Below, piece after piece: positions 43,732-52,151 of a stretch of DNA of 64,000 bases. Source of the stretch: JBCCEJ01 sp039030335 (GTDB lineage Bacteria > Pseudomonadota > Gammaproteobacteria > HK1); contig JBCCEJ010000001.1 of NCBI GenBank assembly GCA_039030335.1, positions 1 through 64,000 on the forward strand, given 5' to 3'. The stretch's first letter is position 1, and each line of letters begins with the position of its first letter. Made by a program: the position numbers and the translations under genes. The notes under the pieces were generated by a model that did not search any database, was not told where the DNA came from, and saw only the letters and a program-made list of their open reading frames with translations.

Positions 43732-44841
43732 GTGTCTGACGCAATCGTTCGCGACGCGATCCGCGCGCTCCCGGTCTACAACTCCGGCGCGCCGTTGGAT
43801 GTCGTACGCCGGGAGCTCGGGCTGACCGAACTCGCGAAGCTCGACAGCAATGAAAACCCGCTCGGCATGAGCCCGGCCGCCGAGGCTGCCGCCCGCGCGG
43901 CGCTACATGAGGCGAACCGTTATCCGGATCGCGACGAAACCACGCTGCGCGAAATGATCGCCGGCGCGTTGGCGGTGAACGCCGATCGGCTCGTATTCAG
44001 CGGCGGCTCCGAAGACGTGCTCTCGATCATCTACCGGATGATCCTGGAACCGGACCACGCGGTGGTCACTACCAGCCCGGGCTTTGGATTGCACGCCATT
44101 TACGCGCAGGTGGCGGGGGCCACGGTCCATCTCTGCCAACATCTCGCCGACTGGTCTTTTCCAGTCGACGAGATCGTGTCACACATGCGCGACGGCGCGC
44201 GCATCGTCGCGATCGCTTCCCCGTCTAACCCAGTCGGAGCCATGTTGACGCGCGCGGATATCGACGCGATTCTGGATGCTGCGGGCGACCACTGCATGGT
44301 CATCTTCGACGAGGCCTACATCGAATTTGCCGGCGCGCAATGGCAGCGCTACGTGCTGCAGCGATTGCGCATGCACCACGGGCCCTGGGCGGTGCTTCGG
44401 ACATTCGCAAAAGCCTATGGAATGGCGGGCATGCGGATCGGCTACGGCATCGTCTACTCCGCTGGTTTCGCGGCAAACTTTCACAAGACGCGCTCACCGT
44501 TCAACGTCAATGCCGTCGCCCTCGCGGCTGCCGAAGCCGCGTTTGCAGACGAAGAGCACATGCGCCGGTCAGTAGCGGAACTCTGTGCACGGCGCGACGT
44601 CATGGCATCGGCCCTCGCGCAACAGGGGTTCATGAGTGCGCCATCATCGGGCAACTTTCTGTTCGTGGACACGGGCGCCGACTCGCGCCTGTTCGCCGAT
44701 GCCCTGAAGCGGCGCGGGGTGCTCGTCAAGCCGTGGCTGGAGACGGGCTATACGACGTTCGTTCGCGCAACTGTCGGACTCGAACAGGAATGTGCGACGC
44801 TGATCGAGGCAATGGCCGCCGTGCGGGCTGAGCTCGACTGA
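43732..44841 (+). CDS. Histidinol-phosphate-type aminotransferase
   Basis: 369-residue fold-type I PLP aminotransferase of the HisC branch. The PLP lysine is K227 in RTFAKAYGMAGMRIGYG, preceded by NENPLGMSP, IASPSNPVGAML and FDEAYIEFA. It is likely an amino-acid or aromatic aminotransferase rather than the only HisC of the cell, because it sits in a catabolic-looking cluster with no other his genes. The start is GTG. It follows the FAH gene and precedes a PLP decarboxylase by 74 bases. Substrates are inferred to be amino or keto acids. Confidence 0.85.
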   Translation: MSDAIVRDAIRALPVYNSGAPLDVVRRELGLTELAKLDSNENPLGMSPAAEAAARAALHEANRYPDRDETTLREMIAGALAVNADRLVFSGGSEDVLSIIYRMILEPDHAVVTTSPGFGLHAIYAQVAGATVHLCQHLADWSFPVDEIVSHMRDGARIVAIASPSNPVGAMLTRADIDAILDAAGDHCMVIFDEAYIEFAGAQWQRYVLQRLRMHHGPWAVLRTFAKAYGMAGMRIGYGIVYSAGFAANFHKTRSPFNVNAVALAAAEAAFADEEHMRRSVAELCARRDVMASALAQQGFMSAPSSGNFLFVDTGADSRLFADALKRRGVLVKPWLETGYTTFVRATVGLEQECATLIEAMAAVRAELD

Positions 44842-44915
44842 GCGTCGTGGCTCCATGGGCCGGGGCTGTGCGCCCGCGCCATCAGGTGGTCCGCATCGAA
44901 AGGAGTCTCTACGAC

Positions 44916-46193
44916 ATGACGCAAAGCAAGGCTCAGGCTAACGCCGAGAGCACCTACTTTCCTAAAGAAGGGCTCGCGCCCGAGGCGGTATTCGCGGAAC
45001 TCGACGCGGCCAGCGCCAATGATGTCGACTGGCGTGACGGGCGGCTTGGGCTCTATGTGCACTTCGGCGGCGACGACGTGCTGGCGGTTGCCAAAGAGGC
45101 TTACCTGCGTTTCTTTTCAGAGAATGCGCTCGGTCCGAGCGCGTTTCCCAGTCTGAAGAAGTTTGAAACGGAAGTGGTTGCCTGGACTGGCGACCTGCTC
45201 GGCGGTCATGACGTTGCCGGCAACATCACCTCGGGCGGTACGGAGAGCATCTTCCTCGCGATGAAATCGATGCGTGACCGCGCGCGCGCACGGGGAGAAG
45301 GCGGAGACTGGCCGGAAGTAGTCGCCCCGTTTTCCGCGCACGCGGGTTTCGACAAGGCCGCGCACCTCATGAACATGCGTGTGATCCGCACGCCGCTTCG
45401 AGACGACCTGCGCGCTGACGTCGATGCGATGCGCGAAGCGGTTACGCCTGACACGATCGGCATGGTTGGTTCCGCGCCCGGTTTTCCGCACGGGGTGGTC
45501 GACCCGATCGAGGACATCGCCGCGGTGGCGCGCGCGCACGACCTCTGGCTGCACGTCGACTGCTGCGTTGGCGGCTACATTCTTCCGCATGCACGGGCGC
45601 TCGGTTATCGCGTTCCGGCGTTCGACTTCAGCGTGCCCGGGGTGTGTTCGATTTCCGCCGACCTGCACAAATACGGTTTCGCCGCCAAGGGCGCTTCCAC
45701 GGTCGTATATCGAGACGCCGAGCTGCACAGCTTTCAGCCGTACGTATTCGAAGACTGGCCGCGCGGGCGTTACGCCGTGCCGACCTTTGCCGGTTCGCGC
45801 CCGGGTGGCGCCGTTGCGGCGGCGTGGGCCGTCATGCGCTATCTCGGTCGCGCCGGTTACGAGCGGATCGTCGGTGACATCATGGGCGCCTGCACACGCC
45901 TCGCAGAAGGCATCCACGCCGAACCTGAACTGCGTGTACTGGGCGATCCGGAAGGTCCGATCATGACCTACGGTGCCGATGAGCTCGATATCTTCGCGGT
46001 CGCGGAAGCACTCGAAGAGCAAGGCTGGTTCGTCACGCGCGGGGCCGAGCCGCCGTGTATCCACCTCGGCATGTTGACGATGATGCACGTGCCGGTGATC
46101 GATCGGTATCTGACCGACCTGCGGGGGGCCGTGCAGGCAGTTCGCGATGGCCGCGTGCGCAAGGGCGCCGCGCGCGTTACCTACGGAGGCTGA
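44916..46193 (+). CDS. PLP-dependent decarboxylase/lyase, group II type
   Basis: 425-residue PLP enzyme of the pyridoxal-dependent decarboxylase/sphingosine-1-phosphate lyase group. The PLP lysine is K252 in SADLHKYGF, with TSGGTESIFLAM (phosphate binding, about 105-116) and WLHVDCCVGG (with the Asp) before it. AGGAG stands ten bases before ATG 44916. Third gene of the operon, with the TfdA-like gene starting five bases after its stop. It could remove a carboxyl group from an amino acid or cleave a phosphoethanolamine-type bond; the reaction is not determined by sequence alone. Confidence 0.85.
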   Translation: MTQSKAQANAESTYFPKEGLAPEAVFAELDAASANDVDWRDGRLGLYVHFGGDDVLAVAKEAYLRFFSENALGPSAFPSLKKFETEVVAWTGDLLGGHDVAGNITSGGTESIFLAMKSMRDRARARGEGGDWPEVVAPFSAHAGFDKAAHLMNMRVIRTPLRDDLRADVDAMREAVTPDTIGMVGSAPGFPHGVVDPIEDIAAVARAHDLWLHVDCCVGGYILPHARALGYRVPAFDFSVPGVCSISADLHKYGFAAKGASTVVYRDAELHSFQPYVFEDWPRGRYAVPTFAGSRPGGAVAAAWAVMRYLGRAGYERIVGDIMGACTRLAEGIHAEPELRVLGDPEGPIMTYGADELDIFAVAEALEEQGWFVTRGAEPPCIHLGMLTMMHVPVIDRYLTDLRGAVQAVRDGRVRKGAARVTYGG

Positions 46194-46198
46194 CGAGG

Positions 46199-47053
46199 AT
46201 GGAGTTCAATCCCCTGCACCCGCTCTTCGCGGCCGAAGTGACAGGGCTCGATCTGGCGCAAGCGCTTACCACCGATGAGGTGCAGCAACTTGAAACCGCG
46301 ATGGCGCGCTATGCCGTGCTCGTGTTTCGCGATCAGGCCTTGAGTGACGACGAGCACGCCGCCTTTACGCGAAACTTCGGGCCGATCGATCAAGGCCTGA
46401 CCCTCGCCAGCCGCGCGAAGCGCAGGCTCAGGAACACCGATGTGATCGACCTTGCGAACATCGACCTCGAAGGCAAGGTGTTCCCGGCCGACCACATTCG
46501 CAATGTGTCATTGATAGCCAATCAGTTCTGGCACAGCGATAGTTCGTTCAAGAACCCGCGCGGGCGGTACTCGGTGCTGTGCGGCATCGATGTACCCGAG
46601 CAAGGCGGCGAAACCGAGTTTGCCGATCAGCGCGCCGCTTACGACGCGCTCGATGAGGCTTTGAAAGCGGAAATTGAACCGCTGATCGCCGAACACTGGG
46701 CGTTTCATTCACGCAACATGCTGGGCGGTGGCGGTTACACGACGGAAGGGATGGAACGCCTGCCGCCCGTCGACTGGCCCATCGTGCAAACCATTCCTGA
46801 GTCGGGTCGAAAGACGCTGTTCGTCGGCATTCATACGCGCGAGATACGCGGCATCGCTACGGCTGAGGCGCGCATGTTGCTGCACGATCTGCTGGAACTC
46901 GCGACGCAGCGCGAGTTCGTCTACCGGCATGCCTGGCGCAACCACGATGTCGTCATGTGGGATAACCGCTGCACGTTGCACCGCGGGCGCCGCTACGATC
47001 TGAATGCCCGCCGGGAACTGCGCCGCTGTACCACCGAAGCTGTCGCCGTCTGA
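46199..47053 (+). CDS. TfdA/TauD-like 2-oxoglutarate-dependent dioxygenase
   Basis: 284-residue Fe(II)/2-oxoglutarate oxygenase. Iron ligands H112 and D114 are in FWHSDSSFKN, the distal His is in TLHRGRRYD, and the 2-oxoglutarate arginine is in RRELRRCTT. The run DNRCTLHRGRRYDLNARREL and the preceding ATQREFVYRH are remarkably close to what I recall of TfdA (2,4-D dioxygenase). It therefore probably hydroxylates an ether, ester or N-alkyl acid. GGAGG precedes ATG 46199 by nine bases. Fourth gene of the operon. Three other 2-oxoglutarate oxygenases lie within 17 kb. Confidence 0.88.
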   Translation: MEFNPLHPLFAAEVTGLDLAQALTTDEVQQLETAMARYAVLVFRDQALSDDEHAAFTRNFGPIDQGLTLASRAKRRLRNTDVIDLANIDLEGKVFPADHIRNVSLIANQFWHSDSSFKNPRGRYSVLCGIDVPEQGGETEFADQRAAYDALDEALKAEIEPLIAEHWAFHSRNMLGGGGYTTEGMERLPPVDWPIVQTIPESGRKTLFVGIHTREIRGIATAEARMLLHDLLELATQREFVYRHAWRNHDVVMWDNRCTLHRGRRYDLNARRELRRCTTEAVAV

Positions 47054-47073
47054 ATGGCGCCCGGGAAAAGCAC

Positions 47074-47904
47074 GTGTCCTCCCACCTGGTTTGTCTGAGT
47101 TTCGATTTTGATGCGATGTCGGGTTTTGTCGCGCGCGGCATGACCACACCGACGTCTATTTCGCGCGGTGAATTCGGCGCGGTCGGTGTCGAACGACTAC
47201 TGCGTTTGTTCAGTCAACGCGATATCCGCGCGACGTGGTTCGTACCCGGTGTCGTGATCGGCACCTATACCGATCTCTGCCGCCAGATCGCGGCCGGCGG
47301 CCATGAGATTGGACACCACGGCTGGACGCATGCCACACCCGCCAGCATGAGCCGCGAACAGGAACGCGATGCGCTACTGCGCGGCAATGAGGCGATCGAG
47401 TCGATCACCGGCTCTCCGGCGGCCGGCTACCGGTCGCCCGCCTGGGACTTGAGTCCGCACACGGTGCCGTTGTTGCTCGAACAGGATTTCGTGTACGAGA
47501 GCAGCATGATGGGGCACGACTACCTGCCCTATTTCGCGCGCCACGGCGATGTGATTCCCGACGATGCGCCGATGCAGTTCGGCCCGGAGACGTCGCTGAT
47601 CGAACTCCCCGTCAGCTGGACGTTGGACGACCATCCGCACTTTGAATTTGTCGTCAACAGCCGCGGCATCATGCCGGGCCTGAGAGATGCCAACAGTGTG
47701 CTATCGAACTGGCTGGACGACTATCGGTACATGTGCCGGATGCAGGAGTGGGGCGTGATCACCTACACCTGCCATCCCTACGTCATCGGCCGCGGGCACC
47801 GGATGATGATGCTCGAGCGCCTGATCGATACGCTGGCGGACGAAGGCGCAACGTTTGTCACGATGTCGGAGGCCGCACGCCTGTTTCGGGAGCGCCAGGC
47901 CTGA
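47074..47904 (+). CDS. Polysaccharide-deacetylase-fold hydrolase (PuuE/cyclic imidase type)
   Basis: 276-residue NodB-fold protein lacking a signal peptide. The catalytic acid pair D11/D13 is in SFDFDA and the metal-binding His pair in H82-GWTH86. YRSPAW and DDHPHFE follow. Cytoplasmic NodB-fold proteins of this type include allantoinase PuuE and cyclic imide hydrolases, which open C-N rings rather than deacetylate polysaccharides. Start GTG 47074. Last gene of the operon; an intrinsic terminator stands about 210 bases downstream. A ring-opening step on a cyclic amide fits the neighbours, but this is inference. Confidence 0.83.
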   Translation: MSSHLVCLSFDFDAMSGFVARGMTTPTSISRGEFGAVGVERLLRLFSQRDIRATWFVPGVVIGTYTDLCRQIAAGGHEIGHHGWTHATPASMSREQERDALLRGNEAIESITGSPAAGYRSPAWDLSPHTVPLLLEQDFVYESSMMGHDYLPYFARHGDVIPDDAPMQFGPETSLIELPVSWTLDDHPHFEFVVNSRGIMPGLRDANSVLSNWLDDYRYMCRMQEWGVITYTCHPYVIGRGHRMMMLERLIDTLADEGATFVTMSEAARLFRERQA

Positions 47905-48113
47905 TGCACGGGCTCGGGGTGTCGGAGTTCTTTACACTCGCCGAAGCTCCGAGACCACTGGTTTTGGCTAAATACCTGATCTGAAAGGCCGTTCCACAAC
48001 CTGGATCGATCTTTGCTTTATCTCCGGTAGTGGCGATGTCTGCATCCTCCCGGATGTTGTGCGTCACTGCCGATCTGCCTTCTCCGCAAGGCCGCAAGGT
48101 CTGATGAGCGGAT

Positions 48114-48145
48114 GCGGGACACGGATGTGTCCCGCTCCTTTTTTC
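48114..48145 (+). terminator. Intrinsic terminator of the 43-48 kb operon
   Basis: A nine-base-pair perfect stem GCGGGACAC/GTGTCCCGC with a GGAT loop (48114-48135) is followed by TCCTTTTTT. It is correctly oriented for the plus-strand operon and lies just before the convergent acyl-CoA synthetase stop. It is the cleanest Rho-independent terminator in the window. Confidence 0.85.
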
Positions 48146-48148
48146 CCG

Positions 48149-49732
48149 CTAATTCTGTTCGTGCCCGACCCAGAACGGCGCACGTACCTTGTGACGTTGG
48201 ATCTTGCCGCTAGGCAGTCTCGGCAAGCCGGTCTGGAACTCGATCGACCGCGGGCATTTGAACGCGGCGAGGTGGGCCCGGCAGTGCTCCAACAGCTCGG
48301 CGGCCAGTGCCTCCGACGGTGCCGTCCCCTCGGCCAGTTGAACGACGGCCTTGACCGCCTCGCCCCACTCCTCATCCGGCACGCCGATGGTGCAGGCGTC
48401 GTGCACAACTTCCAGTTCCAGCAACACGTCGTCGACTTCCTGCGGGTAGATATTGACGCCGCCCGAGATGATGAGTTCAGCGTGTCGCCCGGTCAGAAAC
48501 AGGTAGCCGTCGGCGTCCAGATAGCCGTGATCGCCGAGCGTGAAGTAGTTGCCGTGATACGACGCGTCGGTCTTTTCCCTTGACTTGAAATACACGAAGC
48601 CACCGTCGTCCGGCGCACGGATGTAGACCGTGCCCTCCACGCCCGCGTCGCGTTCGTTCAGCTGGTCATCCAGCACGCGGAAATGGGAATCCCCGATGGG
48701 TTGGCCAACGGTACCCGGTCGGGCCAGCCAGTCGTGCGAACTCGCGAGCGTGGCACCCCCTTCGGTGGCGGCGTAGTACTCGAAGAACACCGGACCGAAC
48801 CAGTCGATCATGGCTTGCTTGACGTGTTTCGGGCACGGCGCGGCACCGTGGATGACGGCTTTGATCGACGAGAGGTCATAGCGATTGCGCACGTCCTCTG
48901 GCAGACGCAGCATGCGCGTGAACATGGTCGCCACCATGTGCGTATAGACGATGCGGTGCTTGTCGATGAGGCGGAGCGTTTCCTCCGCATCCCATTTATC
49001 CATCATGACCAGGCCGACCCCGAACGCGAGCGAAGCCACCGCGTTCAGCTGCAGTGGCGCCGCGTGATACGCCGGGCCGGTCAGCAGGCAGAGATCGTTA
49101 TCCGGCGCGAAGGTCAGCATCCGGTCCATGATGCTGCGCAGCGCATCGGAAGGACGTGGCGGCCACCGGTAGACCCCTTTCGGATTGCCGGTTGTGCCAG
49201 AGGTGTACAGCATTGGCGAGCCGAGCGTCGGGTCGACGATGTTGGCAGCGTCGTGTGCGGCCAGGAAGGTCTCGTAGTCGGTGAAGCCCTCGATTGGACC
49301 GCCCACCGCGAGCTTGATATCGACATGTGAGGACGCGCTCGCGGCCTGCGCGGCGGCCGCGGCGAAACGGCTTTCGGCGATAACCGCTTTTGCTTCGCAG
49401 TTGCCGACGATATAGGCCATTTCATCGCCGGTCAGGTGCCAGTTCACCGGCGTCAGAATAAAACCAGCACGCATGCAGGCGGCGTAGACTTCCATGAACT
49501 CGGCGCGGTTTGAACAGATGAGAGCGACGCCCGAATGTGGCCCGAGACCCCGCGCTCGCAGGCCGCGCACCAATTGGTTGGCATGACCGTTCAATTCGCC
49601 GAACGTGCGGTTCCCGGGCGCCGCGATGATGGCGGTACGCTCGGGCGCCGCCATCGCATGCGCCGCGATCGCCATGCCGGTCGCGGCGATGGCCTCGCGC
49701 GAACTGCTCCAGTCAACGGCTTCGCCGCTCAT
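48149..49732 (-). CDS. Acyl-CoA synthetase (AMP-binding)
   Basis: 527-residue ANL-superfamily enzyme that activates a carboxylic acid to its acyl-AMP and then acyl-CoA. The AMP-binding loop LYTSGTTGNPKG is at about 190-201, FFEYYAATEGG and YLFLTGRHAELIISGGVNIYPQEVDD follow, and the A10 lysine is in LPSGKIQRHK near the C-terminus. ATG 49732 is preceded by GGGGAAG; an ATG at 49774 is also in frame. Convergent with the operon on the plus strand; the creatinase follows upstream on the same strand after 181 bases. Acid substrate unknown. Confidence 0.92.
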   Translation of the reverse strand: MSGEAVDWSSSREAIAATGMAIAAHAMAAPERTAIIAAPGNRTFGELNGHANQLVRGLRARGLGPHSGVALICSNRAEFMEVYAACMRAGFILTPVNWHLTGDEMAYIVGNCEAKAVIAESRFAAAAAQAASASSHVDIKLAVGGPIEGFTDYETFLAAHDAANIVDPTLGSPMLYTSGTTGNPKGVYRWPPRPSDALRSIMDRMLTFAPDNDLCLLTGPAYHAAPLQLNAVASLAFGVGLVMMDKWDAEETLRLIDKHRIVYTHMVATMFTRMLRLPEDVRNRYDLSSIKAVIHGAAPCPKHVKQAMIDWFGPVFFEYYAATEGGATLASSHDWLARPGTVGQPIGDSHFRVLDDQLNERDAGVEGTVYIRAPDDGGFVYFKSREKTDASYHGNYFTLGDHGYLDADGYLFLTGRHAELIISGGVNIYPQEVDDVLLELEVVHDACTIGVPDEEWGEAVKAVVQLAEGTAPSEALAAELLEHCRAHLAAFKCPRSIEFQTGLPRLPSGKIQRHKVRAPFWVGHEQN

Positions 49733-49913
49733 AAGTTCTTCCCCTGAGAATAAGGTCGTCGCTATCGCGTGCATGCGAGTGAAATGGGCAGGCGATCAAG
49801 TACACGCTCGCGTGTTGTCAGTCAAACCGGGGTGCTGCGCCGGGGCTGATCAGAGGGCCGGAGGTACCCGGCCCTGTATGACTCCGTCAGTGTGAGTGCG
49901 AGAGAGTCTTTCG

Positions 49914-51128
49914 CTATCTTTCGACCACGTTGTGGTCGGGGCCGAACGGAAAGCCGGTCAGGTTCTCAGCGCCCGAATCGGTCACGACCAGAATGTCGTG
50001 CTCGCGATAGCCGCCGGCCCCGGGCTGCCCGAAGGGGATCGTCAGCATCGGTTCCATCGACACGACCATGCCCGGCTCCAGCACCGTGGCGACATCCTCG
50101 CGCAGTTCGAGCCCGGCCTCGCGTCCGTAGTAATGCGACAGCACGCCAAACGAATGGCCGTAACCAAACGATCGGTACTGCAGCAGTCCGTCGGCATCCA
50201 GCGCCGCATTGAGCGTTTTGCAGATCTCGGCGCAAACCGCACCTGGACGGATGAGACTCAGGCCGAGTTCGTGTACGGCGACGTTGGCATTCCAGTAGCG
50301 AAGCGTCGCCGCGTCCGGTTCGCCGAGCGTCAAGGTTCGCTCGAGCGCCGTGTAGTACCCCGATGTCATCGGGAACACGTTCATGCTCAGCAGATCGCCG
50401 TCTTCGAGAGTGCGCATCGTGACCGGATTGTGCGCGCCGTCGGTGTTGAGCCCTGACTGGAACCAGACCCACGAATCGCGGATCTCGGCATCCGGGAACT
50501 GGCGGCCGATCTCGGCTTCCACGACATCCCGGCCCGCCTGTGTGACCGCCAGCTCGCTGACACCCTCGCGCACGGCATCGCGAAGGGCTGCACCACCCAG
50601 GTCGGCGATACGCGCGCCCGCGCGGATGAGCGCTATTTCCTCGGGCGATTTGCGCATCCGCTGGTGCATGCAGCCGTTCGACACGTCCACGAGTCTCGGG
50701 CTATTCAGTGCCGCGTCCAGTTCCATGCGCGTGCTGAGCGCGATGTGATCGCCTTCGATGCCGAGCGTCTTGACCCGGCCGGTGACGCTCCGGATTGCCC
50801 GCCAGAAATTGTTTCGCCGCCAGTCCGTATAGATGACGTTGTCGCCCACCGAGCGCCGCCACGGCTGGCCCCCGTCGATGTTCGCGGACACCGTCACGCA
50901 GCGGTCGTGCGTGACGACGCACGCGTAGGGGCGGCCGAAACTGCAGTACAGGAATCCACTGTAGTAGGCGACGTTGGCCATCGACGTCAGCACGACGGCG
51001 TCGACGTCGTGCTGAGCCGCAAGCCGGCGCAGCCCGGACAACCGGTTTGCGTATTCAACGGGTGAAAATGGCAGGGTTGCCTTGACGCCGTTCTCAAGCG
51101 TCAGGAAGTCAGGTCTCATCGATCGCAT
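49914..51128 (-). CDS. Creatinase (creatine amidinohydrolase), M24 family
   Basis: 404-residue pita-bread-fold enzyme that hydrolyses creatine to sarcosine and urea. Recognised by LYCSFGRPYACVV, ISANIDGGQPWRR-type block, SGLNTDGAHNPVT, SFGYGHSFGVLSHYYGREAGLEL and GGYREHDILVV. Catalytic H233 and the acids E263 and E359 lie one residue from H232, E262 and E358 of the Pseudomonas enzyme, an almost exact spacing match. It lacks the metal ligands of aminopeptidases, as creatinase does. ATG 51128 follows GGAGA. Sarcosine oxidase genes are not seen here. The neighbours suggest uptake of N-methylated or guanidino compounds. Confidence 0.88.
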   Translation of the reverse strand: MRSMRPDFLTLENGVKATLPFSPVEYANRLSGLRRLAAQHDVDAVVLTSMANVAYYSGFLYCSFGRPYACVVTHDRCVTVSANIDGGQPWRRSVGDNVIYTDWRRNNFWRAIRSVTGRVKTLGIEGDHIALSTRMELDAALNSPRLVDVSNGCMHQRMRKSPEEIALIRAGARIADLGGAALRDAVREGVSELAVTQAGRDVVEAEIGRQFPDAEIRDSWVWFQSGLNTDGAHNPVTMRTLEDGDLLSMNVFPMTSGYYTALERTLTLGEPDAATLRYWNANVAVHELGLSLIRPGAVCAEICKTLNAALDADGLLQYRSFGYGHSFGVLSHYYGREAGLELREDVATVLEPGMVVSMEPMLTIPFGQPGAGGYREHDILVVTDSGAENLTGFPFGPDHNVVER

Positions 51129-51411
51129 GTTGGTCTCCACGCCCCCGGACGTGCTCCAACCTTTGCGGCCGCCCGGGATATCATCCGGGCGTACAGGACA
51201 GGAACGGCTTGCGCCGTTTGAGAGTCGGCTTGCAGCACCGACGCCATCGGTGTTGCGACACGCTGGATGCTAGGGTTGGCGTGCGAACGGCGCAACCCCG
51301 ATTGCCGATGCACCGCGGTATGGCGACGCATTGGCATCTGAACCCGCCGCGCCGCGGCATCTCATGCGACCCGCCGCTGGCGCGGGCGCTCAGATACAGG
51401 ATCCGACCGTT

Positions 51412-52128
51412 GTGATCTTTGAAGAACTGGATTATCGCGAAACGCCACTCGGCGCGATCTCGCTCCGGCGGCGTACCGAACCGCGCGTCAACGATGAGCT
51501 GGTCTACGAGGTCAAACTGGGCGACGAGTTTCTGATGTCCAGCCTGTTCACAGTTGGCGAGCGGGCGCTCGCGACCCGGGCGCTGACGCGCATGACGGGG
51601 TCAGCGCTCGATGTCGTGGTCGGTGGGCTGGGCCTTGGCTATACCGCGCGCGCTGCGCTCCAGGACTCGAACGTCGCGGAGCTGTTGGTGATCGATGCGC
51701 TCGGTGAGGTGATCGAATGGCATCGTCGCGGATTGGTGCCACTTGGGCTGGAGGTCAGCGGCGACCCGCGTTGCCGGCTCATCTGCGGTGATTTCTTTGC
51801 GCTGGCGTCCGACCCGGAGGCAGGCTTTGATCCGGATGTAATGGGCCGGCGCTTCGACGCTGTGCTGCTCGATATCGACCACTCGCCGGAACACTGGCTC
51901 GCGCCGGTGCACCAGGCGTTTTATAGCGATACCGGCTTGCGCAGGCTGGCAGCCCAACTGCGTGCGGGCGGTGTGTTTGCAATGTGGTCGAACGACCGGC
52001 CCGACGCGGCTTTTGAGGCGATGCTCGGACAGGTTTTCAAAGACGTACGGGCAGAACTCGTCACGTTTCCGAACCCGTACACCGGCGACGATGCGTTCTG
52101 CTCGGTGTACAGCGGGTTGGCGGCGTAG
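51412..52128 (+). CDS. Spermidine synthase-like SAM-fold protein
   Basis: 238-residue protein with a class I methyltransferase/aminopropyltransferase-like fold. GGLGLGYTARAALQ is the SAM-motif-like glycine-rich segment, and LLDIDHSPEHWLAP occupies the place of the active-site Asp block of spermidine synthases. The real SpeE is at 27.3 kb, so this paralogue probably has a different role. The GTG start at 51412 (after CAGGATC) is preferred; in-frame codons upstream to 51331 are possible. It ends 23 bases before the convergent agmatine deiminase. Function not established. Confidence 0.72.
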   Translation: MIFEELDYRETPLGAISLRRRTEPRVNDELVYEVKLGDEFLMSSLFTVGERALATRALTRMTGSALDVVVGGLGLGYTARAALQDSNVAELLVIDALGEVIEWHRRGLVPLGLEVSGDPRCRLICGDFFALASDPEAGFDPDVMGRRFDAVLLDIDHSPEHWLAPVHQAFYSDTGLRRLAAQLRAGGVFAMWSNDRPDAAFEAMLGQVFKDVRAELVTFPNPYTGDDAFCSVYSGLAA

Positions 52129-52151
52129 TGCACGCCCGGCATCAGTCCGGG

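Noticed and set aside
43732..44841. Naming the aminotransferase hisC
   Set aside because: The family fits, but there are no other histidine biosynthesis genes and the cluster is catabolic-looking, so the symbol would mislead.
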